Positions 1 to 10,140 of a stretch of 64,000 bases of DNA are shown here, in pieces (within the stretch, counting starts at the first letter, position 1; each line of letters starts with the position of its first letter). The DNA comes from Symsagittifera roscoffensis (lineage: Eukaryota > Xenacoelomorpha > Acoela > Convolutidae). Under the pieces are notes generated by a model. The model was given only the letters and a program-made list of their open reading frames with translations, had not been told where the DNA came from and made no database searches. The position numbers were made by a program, and so were the translations under genes. The DNA lies in NCBI RefSeq assembly GCF_963678635.1, contig NC_087070.1:5676539-5740538 (forward strand), read 5' to 3'.

Positions 1-1741
1 TTTGTGCCAAGCCTGGTATAACAGACCAAGTAAAACTCGATCGAAAATGAGCAGATTACATATCCATTCATTAAATTGCATAAACGTTCAATTGTTGTCA
101 ATTCGTTTGTTGGCAGAATTGGCCAATATAAACCCGAACCAGCAAGTGTAAGATAAAAGAGTCCACTGAAGTCGACTAAAAAATGAAGATTTTTCATAGG
201 AATCCCTTTGAGAACCAATTTCATGCTCTGGGTTGAACTCTCCAGTGTTAGAATTTACGAGTACATGGCTACGGGGAGGGTTCTCATGCTTGGGGGATCA
301 AATGCTTGAAAAATTTCAACCAATCAAAATCGCTAAGCGTTCCTATTAGCTAAAAGCCTTTCTCACAAAATCGAAGTCAATATTAACAAAAATGCGATAA
401 ATCAAGGGAAAATAATCAAAAAAATTACAAATTGCGGGTTACAACCGCAATACTATTCAGATGAACATCAAGATGTACGATTTCAAAATCATACGAATTT
501 TTCAGTCTTAAAAACTCTTCTGCTTATGATCTAATTGTTCAAAATTAACACAAATTGCCTGGAGTTGTTTTCTTACTTTGATATTTTTGCGATTTACCTT
601 GAGATTTGAATACTCAATTCTGATTGGCTGACAGTAAGCCAACATTAATTTCAAGCTTTCGGTCCCTCAAGAGTGAGGGACGCCACCCATGGCTACAAAA
701 ATTAAGGAGCTGAAATTTACTTCAGTTTTGTTGATCATTTCTTGTTGTCTGCTTTTGTTTTTTTTGTCCGATACTTCTTTTCTACAATTTTCACTAATCG
801 TAGCTAGTTTTATATGGTAGTTGGGATAATTTTATTGTTCCGGCTTTTAGAGAAAGTGACGGAATGTGTAACATTGGGTTTTTTATTATACCAAATTTGA
901 CAATCGAAACAAAAATTCTTAACAAAAACTTTATACCCTATTCAAATTTTGACTTCATTTCTTAAAAAATGTCTTATCTGTGATTTTTTATAATAGTTCA
1001 TTAAAAGCAGCTCAATTTGTTATATTTTAAAGCCTAATAATAAGCTGCTCAAACAATACAGTTAATCTAGATTTTTGTACCGAAAATTATTTGAGATCAC
1101 TTAAGGGCAGTCAAAACTTTCATATTTGTTCATATCTATAATGAATGCTTCAAGTTATTTCAAATCAACTTCATTGGCAATTCTCATCCAAAGTTTTGCA
1201 GAAGTTGATCACAAGTTTTTTCAGAAGGTTGTAAAATTCAGTTCGAAATTTGCTAGTTAAAAACTCGAAATTGGCTCGAAAACAAAAACCACTCGAACAC
1301 CGAAGTTTCTTGCGTAAATATTGATTATGACTGTTTTAGTTGACTAAAAAGTTGTCTAGATAAACGAGTATTGTTGCAAATTTAGATCTAGTATTCGTTA
1401 TATTGTTAAATATAATCGAGTATACTCTCATAACAAATATGTCAAATAAAGTTCCACTATGATGGTCGAGTCTTGTTTTGTCCAATTGTATAATCAATTC
1501 AATTTTTCTATGCAAAATCTATAAGAATCGAAAATTTAGATTCGTTGATGTTCGCAAAAACGCATATGAGGGCATTTTACACTACATCTTTAACATTTAC
1601 CAACCCCCCCACCCCTATCCACCCTCCCCCTTTTTCTTACAAGAAACAAGAACCATCAACTTCATTTCATAGCTATATTTATTAGCACTCCAATTTTATG
1701 TATTTATTATAGATTTATTTATATATTAACACTTCAACTTT
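1..1741. other. No gene seen; AT-rich sequence with one fold-back
   Basis: No frame in this stretch shows sustained coding character on either strand. Open frames are short, start at non-ATG codons and have homopolymer-like composition. Apart from the inverted repeat listed separately at 284-683 and a short C-rich tract near 1600-1630, I see nothing that can be assigned. Confidence 0.6.
284..683. repeat. Imperfect fold-back (inverted repeat) element
   Basis: The segment around 284-335 reads as the reverse complement of about 612-683. Shared cores are a CTTGAGGGA/CTTGGGGGA block, GCTTGAAA and CCAATCA. The arms are about 50-70 bp, imperfect, and separated by about 280 bp of AT-rich sequence without an open frame. 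This is the shape of a short non-autonomous fold-back or MITE-like element. I could not define terminal bases or a target-site duplication, so the element limits are approximate. Confidence 0.4.
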
Positions 1742-1830
1742 AAACGTGGTAAGCGTTTAGGGTGTTATGGGGTAAAAATGAGCCCCCCTCTCCTCATTAC
1801 CCCATAGCACACTAAATGTTAAATACGTTT
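1742..1830. repeat. Long hairpin with about 40-base arms
   Basis: Bases 1742-1782 and 1793-1830 are inverted copies of each other, roughly 80% matched by eye. The perfect core is CTATGGGGTAA against its complement, and both ends share AAACGT. The loop is a 10-base pyrimidine tract. As RNA it would fold into a strong stem-loop; as DNA it may be the remains of a small inverted-repeat transposon. No coding sequence lies inside. Confidence 0.6.
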
Positions 1831-2339
1831 AAAAATGAAAAGGGTTGGAAAATGACACTAAGCAAAAAGCAATAACAAAAGAACGCATTGAAGATATGAA
1901 AAAAGTGAAACAGAGTGAAACAACAGAAAAACTGAATTTCAAAAAAATTATGAATAAATGATCATATAAAACGTTGTATAAATCATTCGAAAAAAATGAA
2001 ATTAAATTGCTATTAATCGAAGAATAATCATTACTTATTTATGAAACTCCTAATTAACTCCTAACAAACTCCGACTAATTATTCGGTGATCGCTCGGCTA
2101 GCATAAAGCTCGCCAATCATAAAAATTTAAAAACATGAAAATTTATCGACTAGCATAACTTTGATAGCTTGATCTCTCAGAAACACAAAACAAGAGTAAT
2201 CGGTTAAATTGAAATTTGCGTTTCTGAGAAATATAATTGTGAAATTAAGCAAACAAGCAAATTAATTTATGATAGAAAGTTAACATCCACCGCTCAATCT
2301 GTTTATAGGGAGGATGTTAACTTGCTTACCCGCATCCAG

Positions 2340-3130
2340 TTTTTAGCGTTAATAATCGATTATATTACAATTTTAGTGCCAGTCTTACTAAAATTGAGAA
2401 ACAATTGATTTTAATCAATTAATAATCGATCATAATCTCTCTTTTCAAAATCAAATTATTTTTAATTATAATACATTATAATCGATTGTAATCGACTGTT
2501 TATTCGTCTTTTTTCGATACAACTGTAATCTATTATAATTGATTATAATCCATTATTTAAATTCAAATTTCTTATTCATTATATTTGCACAAAAATCCAT
2601 TATAATCGATTTTAAGTGATTATAATCCCATTTGTTTGTCCTTTTTGTTCTCGAAGTTGCGTCTTAATTGCTAATATTTTAGGCTCTTTGTAGATGTTGG
2701 TTCCTAAGAGATATGAGAAAAATGTATTTAAAGTTTTCCAATCAGTTCAATTTTATAATGTTTTTTCTTCATTTCTTCTCCATTAGAGTTGTTTGTGATG
2801 CAAATTTTAAGCTTTTTTAATCATCGAAACATCAGCAAATTGATTTAGTTTCATGATTTAGTTCCATAAGACAAAATTTGAATATTGATTTGAATTGACA
2901 AAATTTTGGCAAAATAAGATATTATAATCGATTATAATCGATTATAATTGAAATTGATTTTAAGGGTTTTTTGTAAGAACTATAATCAATTATAATCGAT
3001 TAAAAAAGATTATAGTTTCTTGGAAAATATCACGACTATAATCAATTATAAATCTTTTAAGCACCCAATTTTGTTAATTATAATTATAATAATTATAATA
3101 ATAATCCGTTATAATCGATTACTTACGCCT
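2340..3130. repeat. Cluster of the palindrome TATAATCGATTATA and variants
   Basis: Over about 790 bp the 14-base self-complementary motif TATAATCGATTATA and near variants (TATAATCAATTATA, TATAATCCATTATA) recur at least a dozen times at irregular spacing, for example near 2350, 2421, 2478, 2530, 2598, 2923-2950, 2982 and 3108. The core is ATCGAT flanked by AT steps. Spacing is irregular, so this is not a simple head-to-tail satellite. A smaller cluster recurs at 14150-14290. There is no open reading frame through it. It may be a degenerate short satellite or a dense array of one protein-binding site. Confidence 0.7.
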
Positions 3131-4319
3131 AAACTTGGATGCGGGTAACTTTTGGTCTGAGTTTGAATCGATGAGGGAGGGGTTGTATGTATTAAATTTA
3201 TGTATTATCTATTAATACATAGCATATGTATTAGATTCCCCCAAGAATATGCATTAAATCTGAAAAACGATTTTGTATAAAATATCGATTTTATAAAATC
3301 GCTCAAATAAAATTGCCCTAGCAGCATATTCAGCGCGCTTGTTTGAAATGAATATTTAATGCGAAAGTAATTTTCAAATAATGCATGCTTAGGGAGGACA
3401 TTCTACGGTCATTCTAGGTCACTTAGGAAATTCTAGGTCAACTAGGGGACGAGGTTGTGCGGTTGATTCAATTTTTGTTTCAATTCAAACTTTTTCACTA
3501 AAACGTTTAATTTTGAATGAATCTATGCTATTCTCTTAGTTAATTTATTCATATTTTCTCCCCATAAATTTATTTGGGGGGATTGTACGGTTGATCTAAG
3601 GATTTCCATTTTTTGCTCATCGAACCTATATTTGGAATACAAGCATAGTGGGGGTAGTTACCGAGATTCAATAGGGGGGGGGGGGTATCAAGATTCTAAT
3701 GATTTTATTTTTATTCAATGTTTTAATTTGTGTTTCGATTTTTAAGCTAGTTGATACAATTTTCAGTTTAAAAATTTTGAGCTTGTCGAGCTTTATGCTA
3801 ACCGATACACCGCCAATTATTCATTTCATCGGTGCAGAAAAAAGTGCAGAAAAAAGTTCTTCCTGATGGTTATGGTACAAATTCTACGATCTACTTAACA
3901 ATCGTCCTCCCTTTGGTATCTACTTAGGAATTGTCACCCCCATTAATTAAAGCCGTAAATTAGCGCTAGAGTTTTGTATTGAGAATTACAATTTGCTGCA
4001 ATCTGATTGGTCGAAATTTTTGCGTTGATTTAATCTGCTTAAAAGGGGGGAGGGCAATTGTTAAGTAGATCCGAATTCTATAATGATATACAATGAAAAA
4101 TGATCAATTACCTCCAACTTTTTTTGCTCATTTCTAATCCGTGAAAACAAATAAAAACACTTGATAGGTGCAGGGGCGGGTCTCGGGTTTTCTCGATTGG
4201 GGGGTAAATTTTCAATAATTCAATAGATTTGTCAATAATTTCAATAATTTTGTCGACCTGGTTTAGGGCAACAAAGATGATTTTCTGAGCACTCCTATAA
4301 CCCTGAAAAGACCCTATTT
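3131..4319. other. No gene seen; G-rich tracts and an inverted repeat
   Basis: No coding frame is supported. The stretch contains a run of 12 G at 3674-3685, several short GGGG-containing tracts, and two similar GTRCGGTTGAT blocks near 3453 and 3585. An inverted repeat (3881-3911 against 4049-4077) is listed separately. Confidence 0.5.
3881..4077. repeat. Inverted repeat with 30-base arms
   Basis: Bases 3881-3911 and 4049-4077 are reverse complements apart from a few mismatches; the shared core is ATTGTTAAGTAGAT. The 137-bp spacer has no open frame. The size and architecture fit a small fold-back element like that at 284-683, although the arm sequences differ. Confidence 0.55.
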
Positions 4320-4465
4320 TGACCACATTTTCTGCCTCGCAGGCAATTAAAAAAAGACCAAAAAGACGTTTCTAGGTACTTTTTACAAAATTTTGACAAA
4401 AAAATGCATTTTTTGGCTTGCGCTCCCCTTTAAAAATTTGTATTTATAGGCCACTAAAGCGCCTT
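4320..4465. repeat. Dispersed repeat, also at 17335-17450 and 47300-47405
   Basis: A block with AAAATTTTGACA, then a TTTTTTGG motif, then GCGCTCCCC, then a stretch ending in a GGC..GCGCC motif, occurs here in degenerate form. It occurs in cleaner form inside the flank of both 30-kb copies. The order and spacing of the submotifs agree, so this is a dispersed repeat family rather than chance. No coding role is evident. Confidence 0.5.
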
Positions 4466-6039
4466 CAGAAAATTTTCAATGTTGGTCGACTGAAAATTGA
4501 TGTCGTATAATAATCTGAATGGGGGACATTTTAGTTGGTGAGTTGATCGAATCCTCTCCTAAAGCCGCCCTGGAAAGGTGTTTTCGCATTTGATTTCGAT
4601 TATTTCCCGAAACGTTGGCGTTAACTTATCTAATTTACAAAAAAAACTAACACCATCATTTAAAATTCTTCAATACACCTAGTGAATTAGATGCAAACCA
4701 CCGCCTCTGGATATCATATTGAAAGGAATACTTTCGTTAACGTTGTATCGTGAATCTCTAAAACGTGACAGAGGGTAAACTCGCAAGATGCAATCTTGTC
4801 GTACGATTATTTAAATGTCATAAATCCATCTGTAAACAGAACGCCAAGATGCCTCAATTTTCAATTTAGTAAAAAATCATTCTTCAAATTGTCATGTGAG
4901 CAGCCATGTAATAGCTGAAAGAGTAGGATAATTTTATTTTTTCTTTAAACCTTTTAAATGTTCCTAAATCTTTTAGAAGTTTTTTTCCTTTTTTTTTGCT
5001 TCCACAAAAAAAAAGACATACAGGCATCGGAGTGGGTCAAGTTAATCACTATTTAAAGCCTTTTCAGTCGTTAGTTGACCAATATTTGAAAGTTCTCAAA
5101 AATTTAGCGATCAAGTACCCCTTTTTTTAATAAAATTTCTCGTTTAGACCGAACAAACTTTTGCCTGAACAAAAAACTAGTTTTAAGAGCTTCAATTAGC
5201 GCTTCCTCTTATTTAGCAAAAACTTTTCTTTTGCGCTTCCTCTAGCGCTTTCATTTAGCAAAAAACAACTTGCAAAAAACTTAGAAATTATTGAGCAAAA
5301 GTGTTTAAAGCTTCCAAAGTTTTGTATTCTTTTTTCGTTTTTTGTTTGTTATTTATTTTTTAAAAGCCACTAACTTATTTCACAAATTTTTTTGAGTATT
5401 TTTACAGTTTTTTCGACCATGCACAAAAAAACGACAATATTTTGAAGGAAAAATTCTAAAGTTTTTTACGCATGTGGGCGGAACATTCTAAGCTACTTGC
5501 ACAGCAACGAACTATCATTTCACTTTTTTTCGAAAAAAAATAACGCCTAGATTCCTCAACTTCCATTTTAGTTTTAAGAAGTGTCATTGTAGTAGTCACG
5601 TAACAGCTAAGAGGTTTGTAATCTATTATTTTTTCTATTATCAAACTGTTAGACTGGCTATTCGTGAAACTAGGTTGCTCGTATTCCGGCAATCCCTGAA
5701 GAATCGTACTGCTCTGTAACTAATATCAGATAATATTAACTACACAGGTCGATCACCCTCATCTTCACAAGAAAGCAAGCAATAAAAATAGTCTTTTCGG
5801 CTGTCGAATTTAATATGAGGGACGAAACTAAAAACGGCAACACTGCTCATAAAAACTTTCTAAAATTAGTTAGTTGCTTATCATTATTTAGCTAATTACA
5901 TTTTGAGTGACGCAGTCATTTGGTTGATTGTGGTTTCATTGATGCAGTCATAATTCCAACAATTTGCAAGTTTAATTTTTCATCTGATGAATTGGACAAG
6001 GTTTTTTGCGAAGCTAGCAATTGAATTTTTTCTTATTAC
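4466..6039. other. No gene seen
   Basis: Short T-rich frames only. A possible diverged relative of the repeat at 6040-6545 lies near 5670-5710, where CTCGTATTCCGG, CCCTGAAGA and CGTACTGCTCTG occur in the same order as in that family. Nothing else can be assigned. Confidence 0.45.
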
Positions 6040-6545
6040 ATCAGAACAACTATCACGAACATGACTGGTCGTATCAGGGCAAAACCCTGAAAGTTGCGAC
6101 TGCCTCTTAGGGTCTATAAGCAGTAATAACGTAAAACATTTAAATGTAAAAATAAAAAGAAAATTCAGATTTTTTTTGTGAAAATCATCCCCCCACACGC
6201 CATATAAAGTACAAAAGGATAGATTTCGCTCCTTGTAACGAATCAATTATGACAAATAAGCTTCATTCAACCAATCTGGAACGATTTCTAAGATGGATTA
6301 ACTCTCCGCTTACGCTTCAATAGCCTGAAATATATCGAGCACTAACTGTCCCAAATTGGGCATAATGGCAATCTCTAAACCCCCATAACTTTACGAAAAA
6401 AGCTTCCTTCAACCAATTTGAAACGATTTCTAAGACGGATTAAACATCCGCTTATGCGCTAATAGCACGAAATATATCGCGCGTTAATTGCCCAAGTTGG
6501 CCAAAATGGCAATCTTTAAACCCCCATAACTTTACGAAAAACGAT
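6040..6545. repeat. Dispersed repeat, inverted relative to 13370-13960
   Basis: Bases 6060-6110 carry the block GACTGGTCGTATCAGGGC and, further on, CTGAAAGTTGCGACTGCC. The reverse complement occurs at 13371-13415 and 13888-13930. Downstream, 6250-6400 and 6401-6545 form two head-to-tail copies of about 148 bp sharing AACGATTTCTAAGA, AAATATATCG and AACCCCCATAACTTTACGAAAA. The same sequence lies in the opposite direction at 13600-13760. A further degenerate copy lies near 8915-8960. No coding frame is kept, so a non-autonomous element is likely. Confidence 0.7.
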
Positions 6546-6818
6546 CACATGTAAAATATCTTTTTGAATCAGGACAACAATACCTTTTGAATGATATAAA
6601 CAAATTTCCTCAAAATGGCTAACTAAAAAGTCGAAGCGTGTCTGAAGAAAAAAACCCACGCCGACCGCAAATAATCCGTTCCTTTCGTTACTTTCGGAAA
6701 AACAACAAGCATGTTAAATCAAATTCAAATTACTTGACTTGCCAAAAAAGCGTTTGATTTTTTTGCTTTAACTTACCATTGATGATTGGAAGTTTTCGTT
6801 GAAAAAGCTTTTTCAGCA

Positions 6819-7461
6819 GTTCTTAAGAAGTTTGAATAGAACAGCTCATTTTGATATTGATAAATTTGCAATGACCTTCAAAATGTTCTATCCAGTGGTA
6901 TGTGCGGCTAAGATTTTTCAGAAACGATTTCTTGTTCAAACCGATGATAATGGCGAAGAACATCTGTCTTCGGGTATTTTCTAGTTTTTTCCACGCAAAA
7001 CTTTGTACCACAAAAAATCATCGGAATGTTTCAAGTCGTCTAGAGATTTTAGGGACTAATTTACTGAGCTCTTTAATTAGAAAAAAAAATTATCGTGATT
7101 TTTTCAAAGAGTTTGTTTTGGGTAGAAATCTTGTTTTGATGCCATAACACACGTCGCAGAAGCAATTAGAGAAACTGTAGAACACCGAAATTTTGGATTT
7201 CGTTGCCTCATTGAATTTGGGAAAGAATGCGAAACTTTAGATTTTCGAACAGTCAGGCGAAATAAGAAAACTATGGCCTCAGGGTGTTTGATATTGGCCA
7301 TCGTACAAGATCGTACACAAGACAAAATGCGATGTGTTACCTATGGAATAAAAATTAACCTCAAAACCACAAAAAGTACCGATATCCTCCAAGTTACAAT
7401 CTCCGGGTCTTTCAATTTAAACTTATATGCCATACGCTTTGCTACAGAATTGGGATTATAG
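6819..7461 (+). CDS. Probable protein-coding region of unknown function (exons incomplete)
   Basis: Bases 7126-7461 form a 110-codon open frame ending in TAG with ordinary mixed composition, including Cys, Trp-free hydrophobic blocks and few homopolymers. This contrasts with the surrounding T-rich noise. It opens just after a GGGTAG that could be a splice acceptor. Upstream, a CTTTTTCAG acceptor at 6810-6818 precedes an open block (to about 6984) that starts Gln-Phe-Leu-Arg-Ser-Leu-Asn-Arg. A GT donor near 6974 could join it onward, but phases could not be reconciled, so exon borders are uncertain. A third open block (7010-7147) overlaps in another frame. I do not recognise the family. It could be a live short gene or a decayed one. 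Confidence 0.45.
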
Positions 7462-9732
7462 TGAAGCCATCTTGTTAGCAGATCACACCCGAGCTCAAAA
7501 CCAACACTGTGGGGTAGATTGTCATGAAACTAATCTGAACCACATCGAGTATTAATTATATTATTGTGAACAAAAAAAAACCTGAAAAGTGAAATCAAGT
7601 TCTTTTGCCGTGGAAAACTAAGTCAAATATCGTTTTCAGACAAACGAGATCCCCGGAAAACCATTTACAAAAAGACACTTCAGAAACCATACTATCTAGC
7701 TAACTGGTGTCTAAAAAAATTTTATCGGCTTAAAACTTCTCGGGGTTTTGGGTCAATTTTTGGCTGTTGGGTCAATTAACTATAGTTCTAAAACGGTCAA
7801 AGCCCTCGCATTCAAAGTTTTGATTCAAGATTAGAGCGATAATTTTGAAACAAACATTTGACAGCATTTTGAATAGACAAAGCAGCCTATATTTTTTTGA
7901 ATTTTATATCTACGAAACAAGACAAAGAAATTTGAAAGCAAATAACTCTAGATTTTTATAGTAGGGAAACTCCAATTACTTGCTCGTCTAATAAAGAAAA
8001 GCTTAGAACTTAAAATCACCGAAGAAAAATGTTTGTTTTTTTTGAATCTCCGAAACAAAGGGAAAACATTTTTTTATCTCCGAGACAAAAACTTCTACAA
8101 TATCATATCTGAAAAACTCCTTGAAAATAATCTGAAAATAAAAGTTTATCTGAAAAACAAGCGCAATTTTTTTTTTGAAACCAAAAGAAGGTCGCTGAAA
8201 AGTGTGCCTATTAAAGAGTACAATTTTACCTGATTCCTGATGATTTGAAAAACTGATCTGAGACAATTGAGCAAACTTGGTTTACTGTATCTAAAAGAAA
8301 CTGAGTACTGTTTTTTTCACTTTTCAAAATTAATCTCAAGTTAACTGACTAGAATTGTTTTTGGAGCAATTCTGTTAATTGGCTGTTTTATTTGTCTCCT
8401 GGATTCACCTCCATAGACCTAAAATGCTGATCATACAATCTGTAAACTAGTTTTTTGCTTCTGTTCGAAGCGCAAAAAAAAGTTTGTTCTCAAATCAAAA
8501 ATTTACGGGAAAAAATTCGTACAAGAAAAATGGTTGTTTTTTTTCTGCGTTATTTCTACGTTTCAAAAATTCTCTCAGAAACATTTTTTTTTCATTACGA
8601 TGCCAAACTTTACACTGGATAGGAGCACAACTTTGTGTCTGTATGTTCCTGGATTCCAGAGACAAGTCTTTAAACATGTTAAAAATTTGTCGGAACGATC
8701 AAAGAGAAGGAAAGAACAAAAGAAGAACAAAGGGAGCGTCCTTGTTGCGGAGTCCGCTCACAATGCACAAAATGCACAGTTTAGCCTCGTAATGTTGTTT
8801 TGCAACATTTTGAAGAAGAAATTAACTAGACAACTATTTTTGCTTTATGATCTGCTTTATAATCCCCCATTGTTCTATAAAAATTAAAATTGGAGCCACA
8901 AAAAATTTTTTATAACGATTTCTCAGACGGCCCAAATTGATGCTTAGGGGTTAATAGCGCGATTTGTAAAAATTTTTAACTTAAAATTATTAATAATGTG
9001 TTTTTTTAATTGAACGGCTCAAAGGCATTTAAATGAACACGAACCTTCCTTTTATTTAAAATTAGTTTTGCTGCCAAAAAATGTCAAAAACTAAATTGCC
9101 AATAAAATTGCATTCAGAGCTTTTCAGGCGGTGTGCTTAGAAATTAAGGCGGGTCTATATACTTAAAAAGACTTGACAACGTTTTTGAAAGCGTTCACTT
9201 AGAATGCGAAAGCAGTGGTAGTGTAGAACCTCAACGCACTTATCATTTTGTTAAGAACTCAATTGAAACCCAAATTGCAACAAAAATTGTGAGGTTTGAT
9301 GAAGATTTCAAGTCAAATTGTTTTTGTATAGAAACATAGTTTCCATAAATAAAAACATAGATGGCGCGCCATATACTTCATATTGTGAAATTTATCAAAG
9401 TGCATACTCATCGACAAGAGGAACGTTTTGAACAAAACTTGGGCCAGGTTGGAAGATATCCTAAGTTTTTTTGAAAAAAAAAAACAATTTTGAATGGAAA
9501 CATTCTTTTCCAAAGTTAGCGACGTATATGATGCAACATATCATATGAATGGTGATACTTTTTCGGATTTCCTGAAAAACTGTTACAGAAGTTGTGAATT
9601 GAATTAAATGAAATAGCTGTTCAATTTCATGGATTTTCTGTACTATTTATTTTTCTTTCCCAAAATGCTGAGCTTCTTATGTATGACTGAAACTTTCAAA
9701 AGAAAACATTGCTTGATGGCTTTTTTAGTTAA
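7462..9732. other. No convincing gene; AT-rich spacer
   Basis: The longest plus frame here (8600-8887, from an ATG) gives a Lys/Arg-rich 96-residue peptide with no recognisable motif. A competing frame overlaps it from 8484 to 8792, and neither has clear splice or poly(A) context. On the minus strand 9313-9513 is open and might be a downstream exon of the gene proposed at 9978, but this is weak. A degenerate copy of the 6.4-kb repeat lies near 8915-8960. Confidence 0.4.
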
Positions 9733-9978
9733 TCATTTATGCGTATAAATATTCGGCTGATGCATTACGCGGATATCATCGGTGAATATTGTGTTCTCGC
9801 AAACATTCATTATCATGACGTAAATTTGATCTAAATTTACACATACATCCTTTAATGATAATTTTGAAGGTCCTATCGAAGCGCTTGAAGAGCTGGAAAC
9901 ACTATTTGCAGTCCCGTTTTCTTGTTGTTCTTCCGAAAAATTTCTGTATTTAATTTTTCTCGAAAAGCTTCTTGCCAT
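9733..9978 (-). CDS. Possible first exon or short gene, divergent from the GT92 gene
   Basis: A true ATG at 9978 opens an 81-residue frame. Residues 1-15 are basic, residues 18-40 form a Ser-rich low-complexity stretch (Glu-Gln-Gln-Glu, then Ser-Ser-Ser-Ser-Ser), and the rest is ordinary mixed sequence. It ends at TGA on 9733. A GTAATG about 20 codons before the stop could be a splice donor, which would make this exon 1 of a larger gene continuing leftward; CAG acceptors after T-rich tracts occur around 9570 and 9690. The start is 162 bp from the exon-1 ATG of the GT92 gene on the other strand, so the two could share a promoter. I do not recognise the family. Confidence 0.35.
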   Translation of the reverse strand: MARSFSRKIKYRNFSEEQQENGTANSVSSSSSASIGPSKLSLKDVCVNLDQIYVMIMNVCENTIFTDDIRVMHQPNIYTHK

Positions 9979-10140
9979 TTTGAAAGTTTTCCATATAAGA
10001 GTTATGTGATGAAAATTTTACACGAGTTTTTACTTCTGCGTTATACCGCCACAATCAAACCTTTTATATTTTCATTATTTTGTACTTTTTATGCTGTTAA
10101 TATATTAAGCTATCTTATGCTGTTTCAAAATAACGAGATT

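Noticed and set aside
6810-6960. 24-bp intron GTATGTGCGG..TTTTTCAG at about 6899-6922
   Set aside because: Its length is a multiple of three and the frame reads through it without a stop. So short an intron is improbable in animals.
8484-8887. Gene encoding a Lys/Arg-rich peptide
   Set aside because: Two frames compete over the same bases, neither has a motif, and composition is close to the surrounding noise.
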